Positions 42,185 to 51,245 are shown, counted from the first letter of the stretch. The stretch is DNA of 64,000 nt from Alicyclobacillus fastidiosus (GCF_026651875.1 NZ_CP104069.1:1-64000); one strand, 5' to 3'. The notes: generated from the sequence alone by a model not told the origin. Numbers and translations: made by a program.

Positions 42185-42487
42185 CGTAGCTCGTCAGCCA
42201 CACGACGATTGTCTTTTCACGGTATATTCTGTTAGCTTGGCAGCACCGCCAGAGCACGGACGACCGTACATTGGGGAATCTATTTCTAATGCTCTGCGAC
42301 GAAGTGAGCGAACTGGACTGGGCCATCGCATTGAGCCAATTGGTTGAACTTGTAAATGATGTTTCCAAGAAGGCAGGCAAACGACTCTCGAAACTGATTC
42401 GCAGTCAACTACAGCGGTGGATCGACGGTTTACCCAGCTATATCAAGGCATATCTCCCTGTTTTGGCCTGCGAAAGTTGAGTTATAT
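42185..42487 (+). mobile_element. IS4-family fragment (3' end)
   Basis: Matches the last 300 bases of the intact IS at 20170-21689, including the end of its transposase (LIRSQLQRWIDGLPSYIKAYLP) and the inverted repeat TGCGAAAGTTGAGTT. The 5' part is gone. Confidence 0.8.
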
Positions 42488-42600
42488 AACACTTAAGACT
42501 TGGGAGATTTCAAGAAACTCCTCAATTCCGGTGAGGAGTTTCTTACTACGGTGATGCTGTCCGGCAGGTTGGACGTAGCTCTAGTGTAATCTAATTGCCT

Positions 42601-43938
42601 CTAACGTTCTAGGTCTGGGCCTTGTTGTCGTTGTTGCTGGGCACGGGATTTATGCCTCATTTGTTTTCGCTTGGTTTGGTGCCTTGCTAGGTTCTGAGCT
42701 CGTTCAGTCTCTTGACCGAGTTTACGCAAAGAGTCAAAGACACTTAGCTCTTTGTTATCACTTTGAGTACCAGGAAGATGATTAGGCCACCCAGAACGCT
42801 CGAGCCCGCGATTGTGCCCAACTTGTAAAGCGTGTGACTGAGCGGCACCTTGCTTTTCTGACTGATGTTCATGAAGCCGTTCACCAGGTCGACCTTGAGC
42901 TGGCGCACCTCTTTCAAGGCGTTTTCCAACTCCTGCTCCTTCTTGGTAACGAGAGTGGCCAGACGTTGATTCTGCTCTTGTGCTTTCTTGTCCATCCCGA
43001 TTAAGAGATGTTTGACGTCCGTGAGTAATTTCTTTCGTTCGGCTTCGCTCTCCGACAATTGCTCGATCACTTTGTCTGTCTTCCCCGAAACCTTGTCGAA
43101 CCTGGTCTCCAAGACCTCTTGAAAACTCCGGATTTTCCTTAGATGCTCCGATATTTCCTCCAAATAAGATTCGGTCGGTTCCAAAACCTCGGTCACGGGT
43201 TGCAGCTGCGCCCTCTCTCTGTCTGCCATGCTCATGCTCTATCGCTCCTTTGGTGTAGCTCTCGCCAAGGGTTTTTCCCCGAACGTACTTCTCTTTTTCG
43301 GGATGCAAGAAGCTCACATTTTGGTTTTGTATCTTCATTTCGATGTTGTAGCGGTCTTTGAGATAAGACTTCATGTCGTCCAGGGACTTGGTGTGTTGTT
43401 TCGCATCGTCAATCGCTGTGCGCAGCTCGTCTTTCCAAAGCCGTTCTCCACGCTCTACGAGCTTGTACTCAGCTTGGGAAAATCGTTCTTGGGCATAAGG
43501 CTCCCGAATGATATCAAGGCCCTTCTCGCGGCACAGCTCGTCCGATTTTTCTCGTATGTTATAGAGCTGTTCCTTGTCCGAATGGTACTTGTGACCATCC
43601 TCAAAGGACACCGAATTGATGACTAGATGATTATGTATGTGTTCTCTATCGGTGTGAGTGTACACGGCCACTTCGTGTCCGGGTGCAATCTGTTCCGCCA
43701 GGCGTCGGCCTAACTCGTTGGCTTCTCGCGCCGTAATGTTGTCTTCCGGATTGAACGACTGGATGACATGGTGTGCCTGGACACCATCGGTTTTTTCCCA
43801 CTCTTCCCGCGTCCATTTCATTTGCTCGCGGACATATTCCGGATCGCAATTCACTCCGTCTCGTTCTTCTGCTTTTCTCTCGCAGTAGTTGATGAGACGG
43901 TTTGCGTTGCTTGAAGAACGGAGTTTAATAACCGCCAT
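42601..43938 (-). CDS. mobA: MobA-type relaxase
   Basis: 445 residues. The N-terminal relaxase domain carries AHHVIQSFNPEDNITAREANELG and HTDREHIHNHLVINSVSFEDGHKYH, the HUH-type metal-binding motif of MOBP relaxases; the Tyr nucleophile should lie near residue 18 (NYCERKAEE). The C-terminal 200 residues are Gln/Arg/Gly-rich. AGGAG lies 11 bases before the ATG. It nicks oriT and pilots the strand during mobilisation. A second gene (mobB) is encoded inside it in another frame. Confidence 0.9.
   Translation of the reverse strand: MAVIKLRSSSNANRLINYCERKAEERDGVNCDPEYVREQMKWTREEWEKTDGVQAHHVIQSFNPEDNITAREANELGRRLAEQIAPGHEVAVYTHTDREHIHNHLVINSVSFEDGHKYHSDKEQLYNIREKSDELCREKGLDIIREPYAQERFSQAEYKLVERGERLWKDELRTAIDDAKQHTKSLDDMKSYLKDRYNIEMKIQNQNVSFLHPEKEKYVRGKTLGESYTKGAIEHEHGRQREGAAATRDRGFGTDRILFGGNIGASKENPEFSRGLGDQVRQGFGEDRQSDRAIVGERSRTKEITHGRQTSLNRDGQESTRAESTSGHSRYQEGAGVGKRLERGAPAQGRPGERLHEHQSEKQGAAQSHALQVGHNRGLERSGWPNHLPGTQSDNKELSVFDSLRKLGQETERAQNLARHQTKRKQMRHKSRAQQQRQQGPDLER
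42744..43235 (-). CDS. mobB: MobB-like coiled-coil membrane protein nested in mobA
   Basis: 163 residues in a different frame wholly inside mobA. AAAGGAG lies nine bases before ATG 43235. Long coiled coil (EVLETRFDKVSGKTDKVIEQLSESEAERKKLL...) and a C-terminal membrane helix (IAGSSVLGGLIIFLVLKVI). Overlapping mobB genes are known from RSF1010-like systems, where MobB aids transfer and membrane attachment. The RBS and membrane helix make this a real overlapping gene in my view. Confidence 0.75.
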   Translation of the reverse strand: MSMADRERAQLQPVTEVLEPTESYLEEISEHLRKIRSFQEVLETRFDKVSGKTDKVIEQLSESEAERKKLLTDVKHLLIGMDKKAQEQNQRLATLVTKKEQELENALKEVRQLKVDLVNGFMNISQKSKVPLSHTLYKLGTIAGSSVLGGLIIFLVLKVITKS

Positions 43939-44234
43939 ACTTCGTGCAGCTCCTGTCGTGTCTCTTTCAGTTCAACAACTTCGATTGTTCCATCGTGCGA
44001 AAGTCGAGTGAGCTGGTTGAGGTTGTTGCCGATGGCCCGGATCTGTTTCCCAATCTCTACCGCTCCGTCACGGTCGATGACCGGTGACTTTACTCGCTGC
44101 CGAATGGCCAGTTCGCGAAGGAACGCGGGCACCGTCAGACCGACCTTGTCGGCCTTCCGTTCCAGCCGCTCGAACTCCTCATCCGACAAACGGATGGGCA
44201 CCATCCGTTGCCGTTTTCGGTTCTCGCTACCCAC
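43851..44234 (-). CDS. mobC: MobC-type accessory protein
   Basis: 127 residues. RMVPIRLSDEEFERLERKADKVGLTVPAFLRELAIRQ is an RHH-like DNA-binding segment and IGNNLNQLTRLSHDGTIEVVELKETRQELHEVW the MobC core. GTG 44234 sits seven bases after GGGGGG; longer starts lack an RBS. Overlaps mobA by 88 bases. It opens oriT for the relaxase. Confidence 0.85.
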   Translation of the reverse strand: MGSENRKRQRMVPIRLSDEEFERLERKADKVGLTVPAFLRELAIRQRVKSPVIDRDGAVEIGKQIRAIGNNLNQLTRLSHDGTIEVVELKETRQELHEVWRLLNSVLQATQTVSSTTAREKQKNETE

Positions 44235-44284
44235 CAGTCCACCCCCCATCAATCACAAGTTTAACCATAGTAAATATAGAATGG

Positions 44285-44363
44285 CAAGCTTCGCATTTGG
44301 CTATCCGCAGACGTCAGTCATCGCGTTGCTCCCCCTCGTCTGCGTCTATCCAAATGCAGCTTG
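44285..44363. other. oriT: oriT-like imperfect palindrome
   Basis: CAAGCTTCGCATTTGG and CCAAATGCAGCTTG, with CGCAGACG and CGTCTGCG inside, form a long interrupted inverted repeat immediately upstream of mobC, the usual oriT position. The nick site is not recognisable. Confidence 0.55.
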
Positions 44364-44424
44364 TTGGGCCTGCCGTCCCAAACCCTGCCTGGTGGCTATC
44401 GCCCCCAGACCCCCATGCAACCTA

Positions 44425-44465
44425 AAAAACGGTCGAATCCAAAAGCGAGATTCAACCGTTTTTTA
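44425..44465. terminator. Bidirectional terminator
   Basis: AAAAAACGGTCGAATC and GATTCAACCGTTTTTT form a palindrome with A and T runs on both sides, between mob and DUF3800. Confidence 0.75.
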
Positions 44466-44514
44466 GGTTAAGTTGCTGGAAGCCAATCAACTATAGTTTT
44501 TTTCAAAACATCAT

Positions 44515-45213
44515 GTGTATAATCGGAACGACCGATGGGAAGGGATGAATTGCTTGTTCATATACTTTGATGAATCAGGGGATTCCAATCACTATGTCTT
44601 GTCTGCAGTAGGTAGCGATTCTCCATCACAATTGGACAAGATCGTTAAAGCCTTCCGCAAAGAAGTGCGAAAGAGCAGACTCAGTGAAAAAGATAAAACT
44701 AAAATTAATAACGATCCGAAGGAACGAGACCTTTACCGGAGTCAACCCGAACTACTGGTGAAATACCTCGATTTGATTCGTTTCGATATCGAAAAACGAA
44801 ATAAACCGGTCAGGAAAAATGTGAAACTTTGCAGTGCGGTTTACCCCAAAAAGGATCTTGAAATGCTTCTATTTGCAGAAGATCGTATGTTGGTTGTTTA
44901 CGCTGAGCTTTTCATGGCGATCATTGAACAATTTGTAATCTATAGCTCCGGAGATAACTTAGAAATTATCTTTGATCATTTCAATAAAGCGGAATTGATG
45001 AAAGACATTCTGAAGAAACGTATTTCCGAAACATACCCCACATTGGCTTTTACACTTGATTTCGCAGTCGGTGGAGAAAAAGGACAGCATCTAGGCTTAT
45101 ATATTGCCGATATCGCAGCTGGAACTAGTCGAAGATTTGTCGGAAAGGAATCTCCATCGTACTTTCATATGATTAAACCTTTGTTTCTTGGGGATGTTTT
45201 AGAGGTTCACTAA
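44515..45213 (+). CDS. DUF3800 family protein
   Basis: 232 residues (or 222 from the ATG at 44545). FIYFDESGDSNHYVLSAVG is the diagnostic FDESG motif; QHLGLYIADIAAGTSRRF supplies the distal acidic residues. The family is predicted to have an RNase H-like fold and is often found with mobile elements and structured RNAs. Two copies of a conserved element lie immediately downstream. Confidence 0.85.
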   Translation: MYNRNDRWEGMNCLFIYFDESGDSNHYVLSAVGSDSPSQLDKIVKAFRKEVRKSRLSEKDKTKINNDPKERDLYRSQPELLVKYLDLIRFDIEKRNKPVRKNVKLCSAVYPKKDLEMLLFAEDRMLVVYAELFMAIIEQFVIYSSGDNLEIIFDHFNKAELMKDILKKRISETYPTLAFTLDFAVGGEKGQHLGLYIADIAAGTSRRFVGKESPSYFHMIKPLFLGDVLEVH

Positions 45214-45221
45214 AGTAAAAG

Positions 45222-45308
45222 GGTAGCTCACTAAATAAACCTTTGCGTTACTCCGAGAGGAGCGCCTTACACCGCACATTCGCCGTGAAGTTTATTTAGT
45301 GAACTACC
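45222..45308. ncRNA. Hairpin element downstream of DUF3800, copy 1
   Basis: GGTAGCTCACTAAATAAAC (45222-45240) and its complement with one mismatch (45290-45308) enclose CTCCGAGAGGAG and the conserved block GCGCCTTACACCGCACATTC. Fits the structured RNA motifs reported near DUF3800 genes; exact class not determined. Confidence 0.5.
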
Positions 45309-45371
45309 CGTTGACCATGCTCCCTTGCGTTACCCTCCAGCAAAGGTAATTAAATCAATACCATTTGGAGG

Positions 45372-45404
45372 GCGCCTTACACCGCACATTCGCCGTGGAG
45401 AACT
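45372..45404. ncRNA. Second copy of the DUF3800-linked conserved block
   Basis: GCGCCTTACACCGCACATTC followed by GCCGTGGAG repeats the block at 45262-45290; GCGTTAC precedes it at 45329 as it does in copy 1. Confidence 0.5.
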
Positions 45405-46168
45405 ATGCGTCTAAAGTACAGTATTCTCTGTACACCTGTATTATACACATCTCGCTCTAAAATGTACACGTCTCATACCCGTGTGTTTCATTATAACTGT
45501 TCAGGGAGCTCTGTTGTTCTATAGTTACGTAGTCTTGTTGGAGTCCCGCCAACAAAACGCGGATTTACACCGCTAAAATTGGATAATTGTGGACAAATCC
45601 TCTAAACCTCTGATTCTCCTTGTTGGACTAATGCCCTCTTGGCGCAATAACAATGCCTTTATATACATCCGCTAAGGGGAGTTATGCATTCTTCTGGGAC
45701 TAACGCACCCGTATGCGCAATAAACACACTACTAAATTTTCGACGAGCCTAAATGGTTTAGAACATCTTCAACGTAAGCCCTAATTGCACATGGAAGTTT
45801 TCAGCTATCGGAGCTTGATTTGGCTATTTATGGGATAAAACAAAGGAGTCAGACGTAAGAGATCAGACCTTGCTTGATTGTGCTTCTCGTGTCAAAGAAA
45901 GCCTCCTGGGCGTTGAAGAACATATCTTAATCCGAAAATTTTAGTGCTTTACAATGGCTACTTTCCACCCAAAGATCTCAAAATTATCAACCGACACACA
46001 TTGGTCATACGCTTTGGGCGAATAGTCGATTCTGTTTTTCCATTTCAAGGCGATTAATTTTCGCCTCTATCCGTTGAATTTTTTAATATGCTTCGATTTC
46101 ATCTCCACACCCTCTGATATCTAAGGGGAAGCAGTTGCAATGTGCTCCTGCTTCCCCCGAAAATTGCA
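45405..46168. other. Gene-poor region with Tn3-end relic
   Basis: 45540-45577 matches a Tn3-type end (GAGTCCCGCCAACAAAACG then ACACCGCTAAA). Short helical fragments (EAKINRLEMEKQNRLF, minus strand near 46050) are probably gene debris. Nothing else supported. Confidence 0.4.
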
Positions 46169-47512
46169 TTACTCTAAATTCGGAGCCAAGTCAAAATGTA
46201 CTTCTTCCTGTGCCTTTTGAATGACCAGATTCTCGTCACCAGGCATGAGCGGTTTCCCAGTTTTCAGAACATACCGCAGCCACCAGCCAGCCATCCATGA
46301 GGTGATCAACGCAAGCATAACCAAAATGGCAAAGAAATTTTCATTGATGATCCCTAGCGCATACGCCGTGGACGAAAGCACAATGCCGGGACCACCTCGT
46401 GCATTCATGGCTGCGGCGAAGTTCATGCTCGTTAGTTTGTCTGTCTTGATTAGGCGACACGTGAAATACACAACAACACTCTGGACCACGGTTGCAAAAA
46501 TCAGATACAAGATAAAGAACCCAACACTGAAGTTCTTCGCCAGGTTCAATTGCATACCGATAATGGCGAAGTACAACGGGATGAAAAACGAGTACGATAT
46601 CCCAAGTACCCCTTGTTCGAGTTTTTTAAAGACGGGCTCCGGCAAACTGAACTTGGTTGCAACACCTGCCAAAATTGCACCGTACATTACATCGACCTGT
46701 AGGTATCCAGCGATATCAGACAGCGCAAACAGGATAACGAGAAAGTATCCTAAGAACGATGAACGAAACAGGAAATTAGCCCGCTTCGAGGTGATTTTCC
46801 GAAGTGCCCAAGGAACAACGCCGATGCAAACAATCAGGAATGCAAAGGTGACAACGAGACTCTTGGATACGACCCAAGCGTTAATACCTCCACCGGTTCC
46901 ACCATGCGCACCCGCGACGATACCGGATGCAATCGCCAGAGCCACCCACAAAATCAGGTCGTGAATACCAGCAATTGCGACAATAATCTTTGCAAACCGC
47001 GAGTGCATAATCCCAAGGTCGGCAAAAATCTTAGAAATGACAGGAATGGATGTTACCGCGATGGAAATGGCGACAATGATTTTCAGGGCGACCACGCTGT
47101 GATCTGGTCCCAGAAACTGATTGGGATTAAAAACATAGGTTGACAGCCAACCGATAATAAAAGGAATAATGGTGGAACCGATGATGATCGCAATACCGGT
47201 TTTCACATCCGATTTCGCAAATCGTGATTGAAACTTTAATCCTGCGGTGTACAAGAGGAGCAACTCGCCAAGGTAGTAAATCAACCCGAAAAGACTGCCT
47301 TCTGATGAGAACCCTTGATACAACCAATGAAATGCCGAGGGAAACAATGTACCCATCAATGTGGGACCAAGAATAAGTCCCCCTGCAACTTCCCCGATAA
47401 CCCGTGGAATCGACAATTTTTCAGCGACATAACCGAGTAAATTTGCAGCCGCCAAAAGGACCACCATGCCAAACAGGAACCGAGCTAAATCCCCTGCTGA
47501 TAACGTAAACAC
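46169..47512 (-). CDS. CPA2-family cation:proton antiporter
   Basis: 447 residues, about 12-13 hydrophobic segments. PRVIGEVAGGLILGPTLMG and LLLYTAGLKFQSRF are typical of KefB/NapA-type exchangers, as is MNARGGPGIVLSSTAYALG. I choose GTG 47512, seven bases after GGGGAGG, over the upstream ATG at 47545. Exchanges Na+ or K+ for H+. The leader has two strong hairpins. Confidence 0.85.
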   Translation of the reverse strand: MFTLSAGDLARFLFGMVVLLAAANLLGYVAEKLSIPRVIGEVAGGLILGPTLMGTLFPSAFHWLYQGFSSEGSLFGLIYYLGELLLLYTAGLKFQSRFAKSDVKTGIAIIIGSTIIPFIIGWLSTYVFNPNQFLGPDHSVVALKIIVAISIAVTSIPVISKIFADLGIMHSRFAKIIVAIAGIHDLILWVALAIASGIVAGAHGGTGGGINAWVVSKSLVVTFAFLIVCIGVVPWALRKITSKRANFLFRSSFLGYFLVILFALSDIAGYLQVDVMYGAILAGVATKFSLPEPVFKKLEQGVLGISYSFFIPLYFAIIGMQLNLAKNFSVGFFILYLIFATVVQSVVVYFTCRLIKTDKLTSMNFAAAMNARGGPGIVLSSTAYALGIINENFFAILVMLALITSWMAGWWLRYVLKTGKPLMPGDENLVIQKAQEEVHFDLAPNLE

Positions 47513-47587
47513 CCTTTTTCCTCCCCGTATGGTATTGATGCCCAAGACTCGGGCAACTGCAATACCCTATGTGTGAAACGGAGAGTC

Positions 47588-47613
47588 GTCCAAGGCGAAT
47601 GTCCGCCTTGGAC
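47588..47613. promoter_or_regulatory. Hairpin in the antiporter leader
   Basis: GTCCAAGGCG and CGCCTTGGAC around GAATGT; 10-base perfect stem, 75 bases before the start codon. Confidence 0.5.
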
Positions 47614-47671
47614 AAGCGTCCACCATTTTCAGGCTTGAACTTCCACATTGTACCTAGTTTTGTATAAATCG

Positions 47672-47714
47672 AAATGGCTCCTATAAATCCTCATGAATTG
47701 TAGGAGCCATTATC
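47672..47714. terminator. Hairpin upstream of the antiporter, terminator-like
   Basis: ATGGCTCCTA and TAGGAGCCAT pair with a 20-base loop; T or A residues flank both sides. May end incoming transcription or act as attenuator. Confidence 0.5.
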
Positions 47715-47948
47715 CAATCAGGGGAGTTTAGAGGTGAGCTCCATCACCTTAGGTGCTCACGTTTACTGTCATCATAGTCACATTCACATAATGAGACACG
47801 GCATGAGCCAAAGTGGATGCAGTTTACCTCACGAAGTACGATGGAGAATGTCTAAAAACATTCTACTCTGGGCATTTTATCGTGGGTCTTCATAGGTGCC
47901 CTTCTTGCGCTATTCTGCCCGTTGATATGAACGACACCTGTCAAGCCC

Positions 47949-48206
47949 CGTGTCGCGATGGGGTTAAAGGCTCGGCCCGAAGGCAAGGTTCGTCGACGGT
48001 TGGCAGACTGATATACGCGGGTTGGTTACCGCGTTTCGTACCTCCGTCAAAGGGCTGCCTCGGACTAGTCACGTGCGTCAGGTTATTACCTTGCACAAAC
48101 GGGCAACGAGGGTTCCCTGTACCGGATTCCTCTGCCTTCAGGCCCAACCTTTAACCCATTTCTTGAATTGTTTTTTGTGTGCTATCTACTACATTGAGCC
48201 AAATAG
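47949..48206 (-). ncRNA. Candidate bridge RNA region of the IS1111-type element
   Basis: The non-coding stretch after the transposase stop is GC-rich with several local inverted repeats (for example CTCCGTCAAAGG... and GGTTCCCTGTACC). Position fits the bridge RNA of IS1111-group elements; target- and donor-binding loops were not resolved. Confidence 0.45.
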
Positions 48207-49334
48207 TTACATAGCCTGCGATGTCTCCATCGCATTCTCTACCTCACATGCAATTGCCCATATGAAACCAAGTAGTTCTCTCGATACCGATGTCACTGCC
48301 ACATTGTGATGCTTTCCTCTTGATACCATCCTCGTGTATTTCCGGTGTAGCCTGTCCTGTGCTCTCCATGCAATGTCCTGCACTTTCGGACTCTGTCCCT
48401 CTTGCCGTTTCTTGATCGCTCTCTTGACCGCTGGCTTATATCTATAGCACCAGGCCGCCTCACCGAGCACTCGTCGTAAGTGGGAATTTCCCGTCTTTGT
48501 GATTCCACCTTGCCACCTGGATGAGCCACTCGAGTACTCTCTGGGTACCAAGCCTGCATATGCCATTAACTGCTTTGGATTACGGAACCTCTTAAACTCT
48601 CCAATTTCAGCAACCAACGAAGTGGCTACAACTTCTGCCACACCACGTAGCGTTTGCAGTGCCTGAATCACCGGAGCACGCTCACTTTCTGTTGCCTCCA
48701 AATGAATAGCAGCCTCTAAACGACTGACTCGCCCGTCGATTTCCTGTAAGTGATGCCGATACTCCTGGAACACGACTTGCTCTCGACGGTCCGTCCAACT
48801 CAGTCCATCTAACCAACGCTCATACATCTTTCCCCAAGCTCGAAGCTTGGTTTGTGGACGCCTGTCATGTCTTAGAAGAAACTTTGACAGTTGGTGTCTT
48901 GCCCTGAGTCTATCTTCAATGGCATCCTCTCGAGCTCGTACCAAGTCCCGTAATGATTCGTTCTCTTCACTCGGTACAAACACCGAAGTTAACTCCCCAG
49001 CTCGGAACAACTGTGCCAGTCGTAATGCGTCACGTTTGTCCGTTTTCACCCTATCCCCCTGTCTGATGGGGATAAGAGAAGGTGCAATAACTGTACAAGA
49101 CAAATCCATTGCGTGTAACAACCGATAAAGTCCGTACCCAGTTGGACCGGCCTCATAGCAGAATTCCAGCTGAACATCTTCGTCTCCCAATTGACGAACC
49201 AGGTTACGGATCGCCTCTACCGTGTGTGGAATCATCCCAACAAACCGAGAATCTTTTCTTCCTTCGTCAGCGACTGCAACTGCGATTTTCTCCTTAGACA
49301 CATCCAAACCAACAAACTTTGTGGTAGTCTTCAT
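48207..49334 (-). CDS. IS110-family transposase/recombinase
   Basis: 375 residues from ATG 49334 (AAGGAG eight bases upstream). N-terminal DEDD domain: FVGLDVSKEKIAVAV, LEFCYEAGPTGYGLYRLL, VKTDKRDALRLAQL. C-terminal transposase_20 part with LRGVAEVVATSLVAEIGEFKRFRNPKQLMAYAGLVPREYSSG and the serine-containing KTGNSHLRRVL. Appears intact. Confidence 0.9.
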   Translation of the reverse strand: MKTTTKFVGLDVSKEKIAVAVADEGRKDSRFVGMIPHTVEAIRNLVRQLGDEDVQLEFCYEAGPTGYGLYRLLHAMDLSCTVIAPSLIPIRQGDRVKTDKRDALRLAQLFRAGELTSVFVPSEENESLRDLVRAREDAIEDRLRARHQLSKFLLRHDRRPQTKLRAWGKMYERWLDGLSWTDRREQVVFQEYRHHLQEIDGRVSRLEAAIHLEATESERAPVIQALQTLRGVAEVVATSLVAEIGEFKRFRNPKQLMAYAGLVPREYSSGSSRWQGGITKTGNSHLRRVLGEAAWCYRYKPAVKRAIKKRQEGQSPKVQDIAWRAQDRLHRKYTRMVSRGKHHNVAVTSVSRELLGFIWAIACEVENAMETSQAM

Positions 49335-49531
49335 AGTATCGGCTCCTTCGTATGTGGCTCTGCACTGGTTTCTCAAGATTCAGTGTAATCCAAGACCTAC
49401 GAAATGGGGCCGGTGTCGTTCATTATGACTAGCGCAACAACTCTGGCCCCTAGGGCCACGTCTAATAACGAATGTTACGTCGCCTTTTTTACGTAGTGTA
49501 AGGAGGCTGAATGCCCCATGCGAGAGTAATA

Positions 49532-50206
49532 TTACGGAATAAATGAGCTGCTGTGGGCCTGCTGAACTTGATTGAGCCAGTTCGAGAATGCGGAATCCAT
49601 TTTGATTGCCGGATTCGGTTTGTTAGGCGAAGTAGTTGCTGTATACACATAATCGTTTTTCCCAGGGAACACCACTACTACAGTATATAAAATGAGTCCT
49701 GGAATATTGGGGCTAATCAATTCAACACCGATGGATTTCCCGCCTTGCGATGCCGTGACAAAATGTTGTTCTTGCATCGGTTTCATGAATCCTTGAATGA
49801 CTCTGGTGTTATTCGTTTTATCCAAAACAGGTAACTTATCGTACCTAGGATCACCATTACCAACAATGCGTATTTCAGACACGGTTAGATTCTTGATGTT
49901 TGGACCATTAATACCCTTTTTGGAGGTTACCCATGCGGCACCAGTCCACCAATGCGGGTATTGTTCCCTATAAACCCAATCGTGATTTGGTTGCCCAGGA
50001 ATGTCAAGAATCGGGTCCCCATTAGGCGCTTTTCCTATTTTTGGTCCAATAGATAATGGTATGACCATATCTATTCCATCGTTCGGCCATGAGGTATTTT
50101 CTTGGTATCCATTTACTACAGGCAATAGTTTGTAGGATAGATATGGTTCAGCAACAATCGCTAGTAAAACAACGATTCCTAGAATGAACTTGGAGGAACG
50201 CTTCAT
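49532..50206 (-). CDS. Membrane-anchored hypothetical protein
   Basis: 224 residues. MKRSSKFILGIVVLLAIVAEPYLSYKLL is a signal anchor; the rest is an extracytoplasmic beta-rich domain (HDWVYREQYPHWWTGAAWVTS, KNLTVSEIRIVGNGDPRYDKLPVL). No family recognised. Between backbone and accessory modules; site 12 lies 150 bases upstream. Confidence 0.65.
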   Translation of the reverse strand: MKRSSKFILGIVVLLAIVAEPYLSYKLLPVVNGYQENTSWPNDGIDMVIPLSIGPKIGKAPNGDPILDIPGQPNHDWVYREQYPHWWTGAAWVTSKKGINGPNIKNLTVSEIRIVGNGDPRYDKLPVLDKTNNTRVIQGFMKPMQEQHFVTASQGGKSIGVELISPNIPGLILYTVVVVFPGKNDYVYTATTSPNKPNPAIKMDSAFSNWLNQVQQAHSSSFIP

Positions 50207-50359
50207 TCTAAAGATGCCTCCACTTCCGTCGATAACAGAACGACAATGTGTCGCTGTTTATAAATTCGTGATTTAAAAAGACGCTCCTCTAAACTATGGA
50301 ATATTTGGAGCAACATTCCCTTTATATAAAGTACGATACCTTCTATTCAGGCGTTCTCT

Positions 50360-50388
50360 AAAGAAACACAATGCTATTGTGTTGCATC
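50360..50388. repeat. Dispersed palindrome, site 12
   Basis: AAAGAAACACAAT, GCT, ATTGTGTTGCATCC: the same variant as site 3, inverted, with shared flank (TTTTTATTGAACTAA). Confidence 0.75.
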
Positions 50389-50430
50389 CATGTTTTTATT
50401 GAACTAATGGGCAGTTTAGCGACAAAAGAC
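50389..50430. other. Apparent empty site of the 13-kb group II intron
   Basis: ATTGAACTAATGG is followed directly by GCAGTTTAGCGACA, whereas at 13 kb ATTGAACTAACGG and CAGATAAGCGACA are separated by the intron. Confidence 0.6.
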
Positions 50431-50695
50431 CGTGGCGTACAAACTGCCCCCATGGCTACCCTGGAGAGAGTGGATTATATTGGCTCCCTAATACCGCTAA
50501 ATTTTTGCAACGCATCGAAGCAAAGATACAGATACGCCCACTTATTCGACGTGTAAAGTAGCATGTATAACACCGTAGAAAATGATATGTGGTGGGTTTT
50601 AGTGCAATATCATCCTCTCTGAACCCCATCTGCTTACACAATTTATACTTCATAAGCTCTTGTCCTACATATGCCCGTAACGGATTTCAAACAAA

Positions 50696-50790
50696 ATGAT
50701 TATGCTATATCAAGTCTGTGGGACAACCGTCGTACCCCCTCCCCCCAACGCCCTTCGACACCTCCTGTCCCACAGACCCTGCATAATCAT
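50696..50790. ncRNA. Nested palindromic element, structured RNA or leader candidate
   Basis: ATGATTATGC (50696-50705) pairs with GCATAATCAT (50781-50790); inside, GTCTGTGGGACA (50714-50725) pairs with TGTCCCACAGAC (50766-50777). The 40-base loop is C-rich. It sits 10 bases before the ribosome site of the 50820 gene. Confidence 0.5.
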
Positions 50791-50819
50791 CTTGCTTGAT
50801 AAAGGAGGTTAGATGAGAT

Positions 50820-51203
50820 ATGAGCAAAAAGGATGAATTCAAGGATTTACGTCAAGAAATGCTTAAATTGAAGAGCGAGCGCCAGAACCATGGGGAGCAA
50901 AATGACAACCAAGACTATGACGTTATAGAACGCATTAAGCTGGCTATTGAACCAGTTTTAACGGCATTCGTTGGTACAGACCATTCTTTAGAGATACAGT
51001 CGAATGGGTTACGGGATGTTTATATTGGGTATGCACATGTAAAAGTATGTGGAGTATCCATATCCGCAAAAAATTCAGATAATATAACCGTCCACATTCG
51101 TGATGATTCCTTTCCCACTTGTATATATTCAGGTAAATTTAATGAAAACGAAATCAGGAATGCGGTGAAAAATGCATTATTGAAATGGTATAGAACCCTG
51201 TAA
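50820..51203 (+). CDS. Hypothetical protein behind a structured leader
   Basis: 127 residues starting MSKKDEFKDLRQEMLKLKSERQ; AAAGGAGG about 12 bases upstream. Charged N-terminus, then a mixed domain (YDVIERIKLAIEPVLTAFVGTDHSLEIQSNGLRDVYIGYAHVKVCGVSISA). Ends with a strong terminator. No family recognised. Confidence 0.6.
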   Translation: MSKKDEFKDLRQEMLKLKSERQNHGEQNDNQDYDVIERIKLAIEPVLTAFVGTDHSLEIQSNGLRDVYIGYAHVKVCGVSISAKNSDNITVHIRDDSFPTCIYSGKFNENEIRNAVKNALLKWYRTL

Positions 51204-51216
51204 ACAGAGAGAGCAA

Positions 51217-51245
51217 GCACCTAAAAAAAAGGTGCTTTTTTTTAT
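51217..51245 (+). terminator. Intrinsic terminator
   Basis: AGCACCT and AGGTGCT around an A run, then TTTTTTTT. Confidence 0.85.

Larger units (their letters stand above)
47937..49423 (-). mobile_element. IS110-family element, IS1111 group
   Basis: ATGAACGACACC occurs at 47937-47948 and in inverted orientation at 49412-49423: short subterminal inverted repeats, a feature of the IS1111 group. The transposase (48207-49334) leaves a 260-base non-coding end downstream where this group encodes its bridge RNA. Confidence 0.7.
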
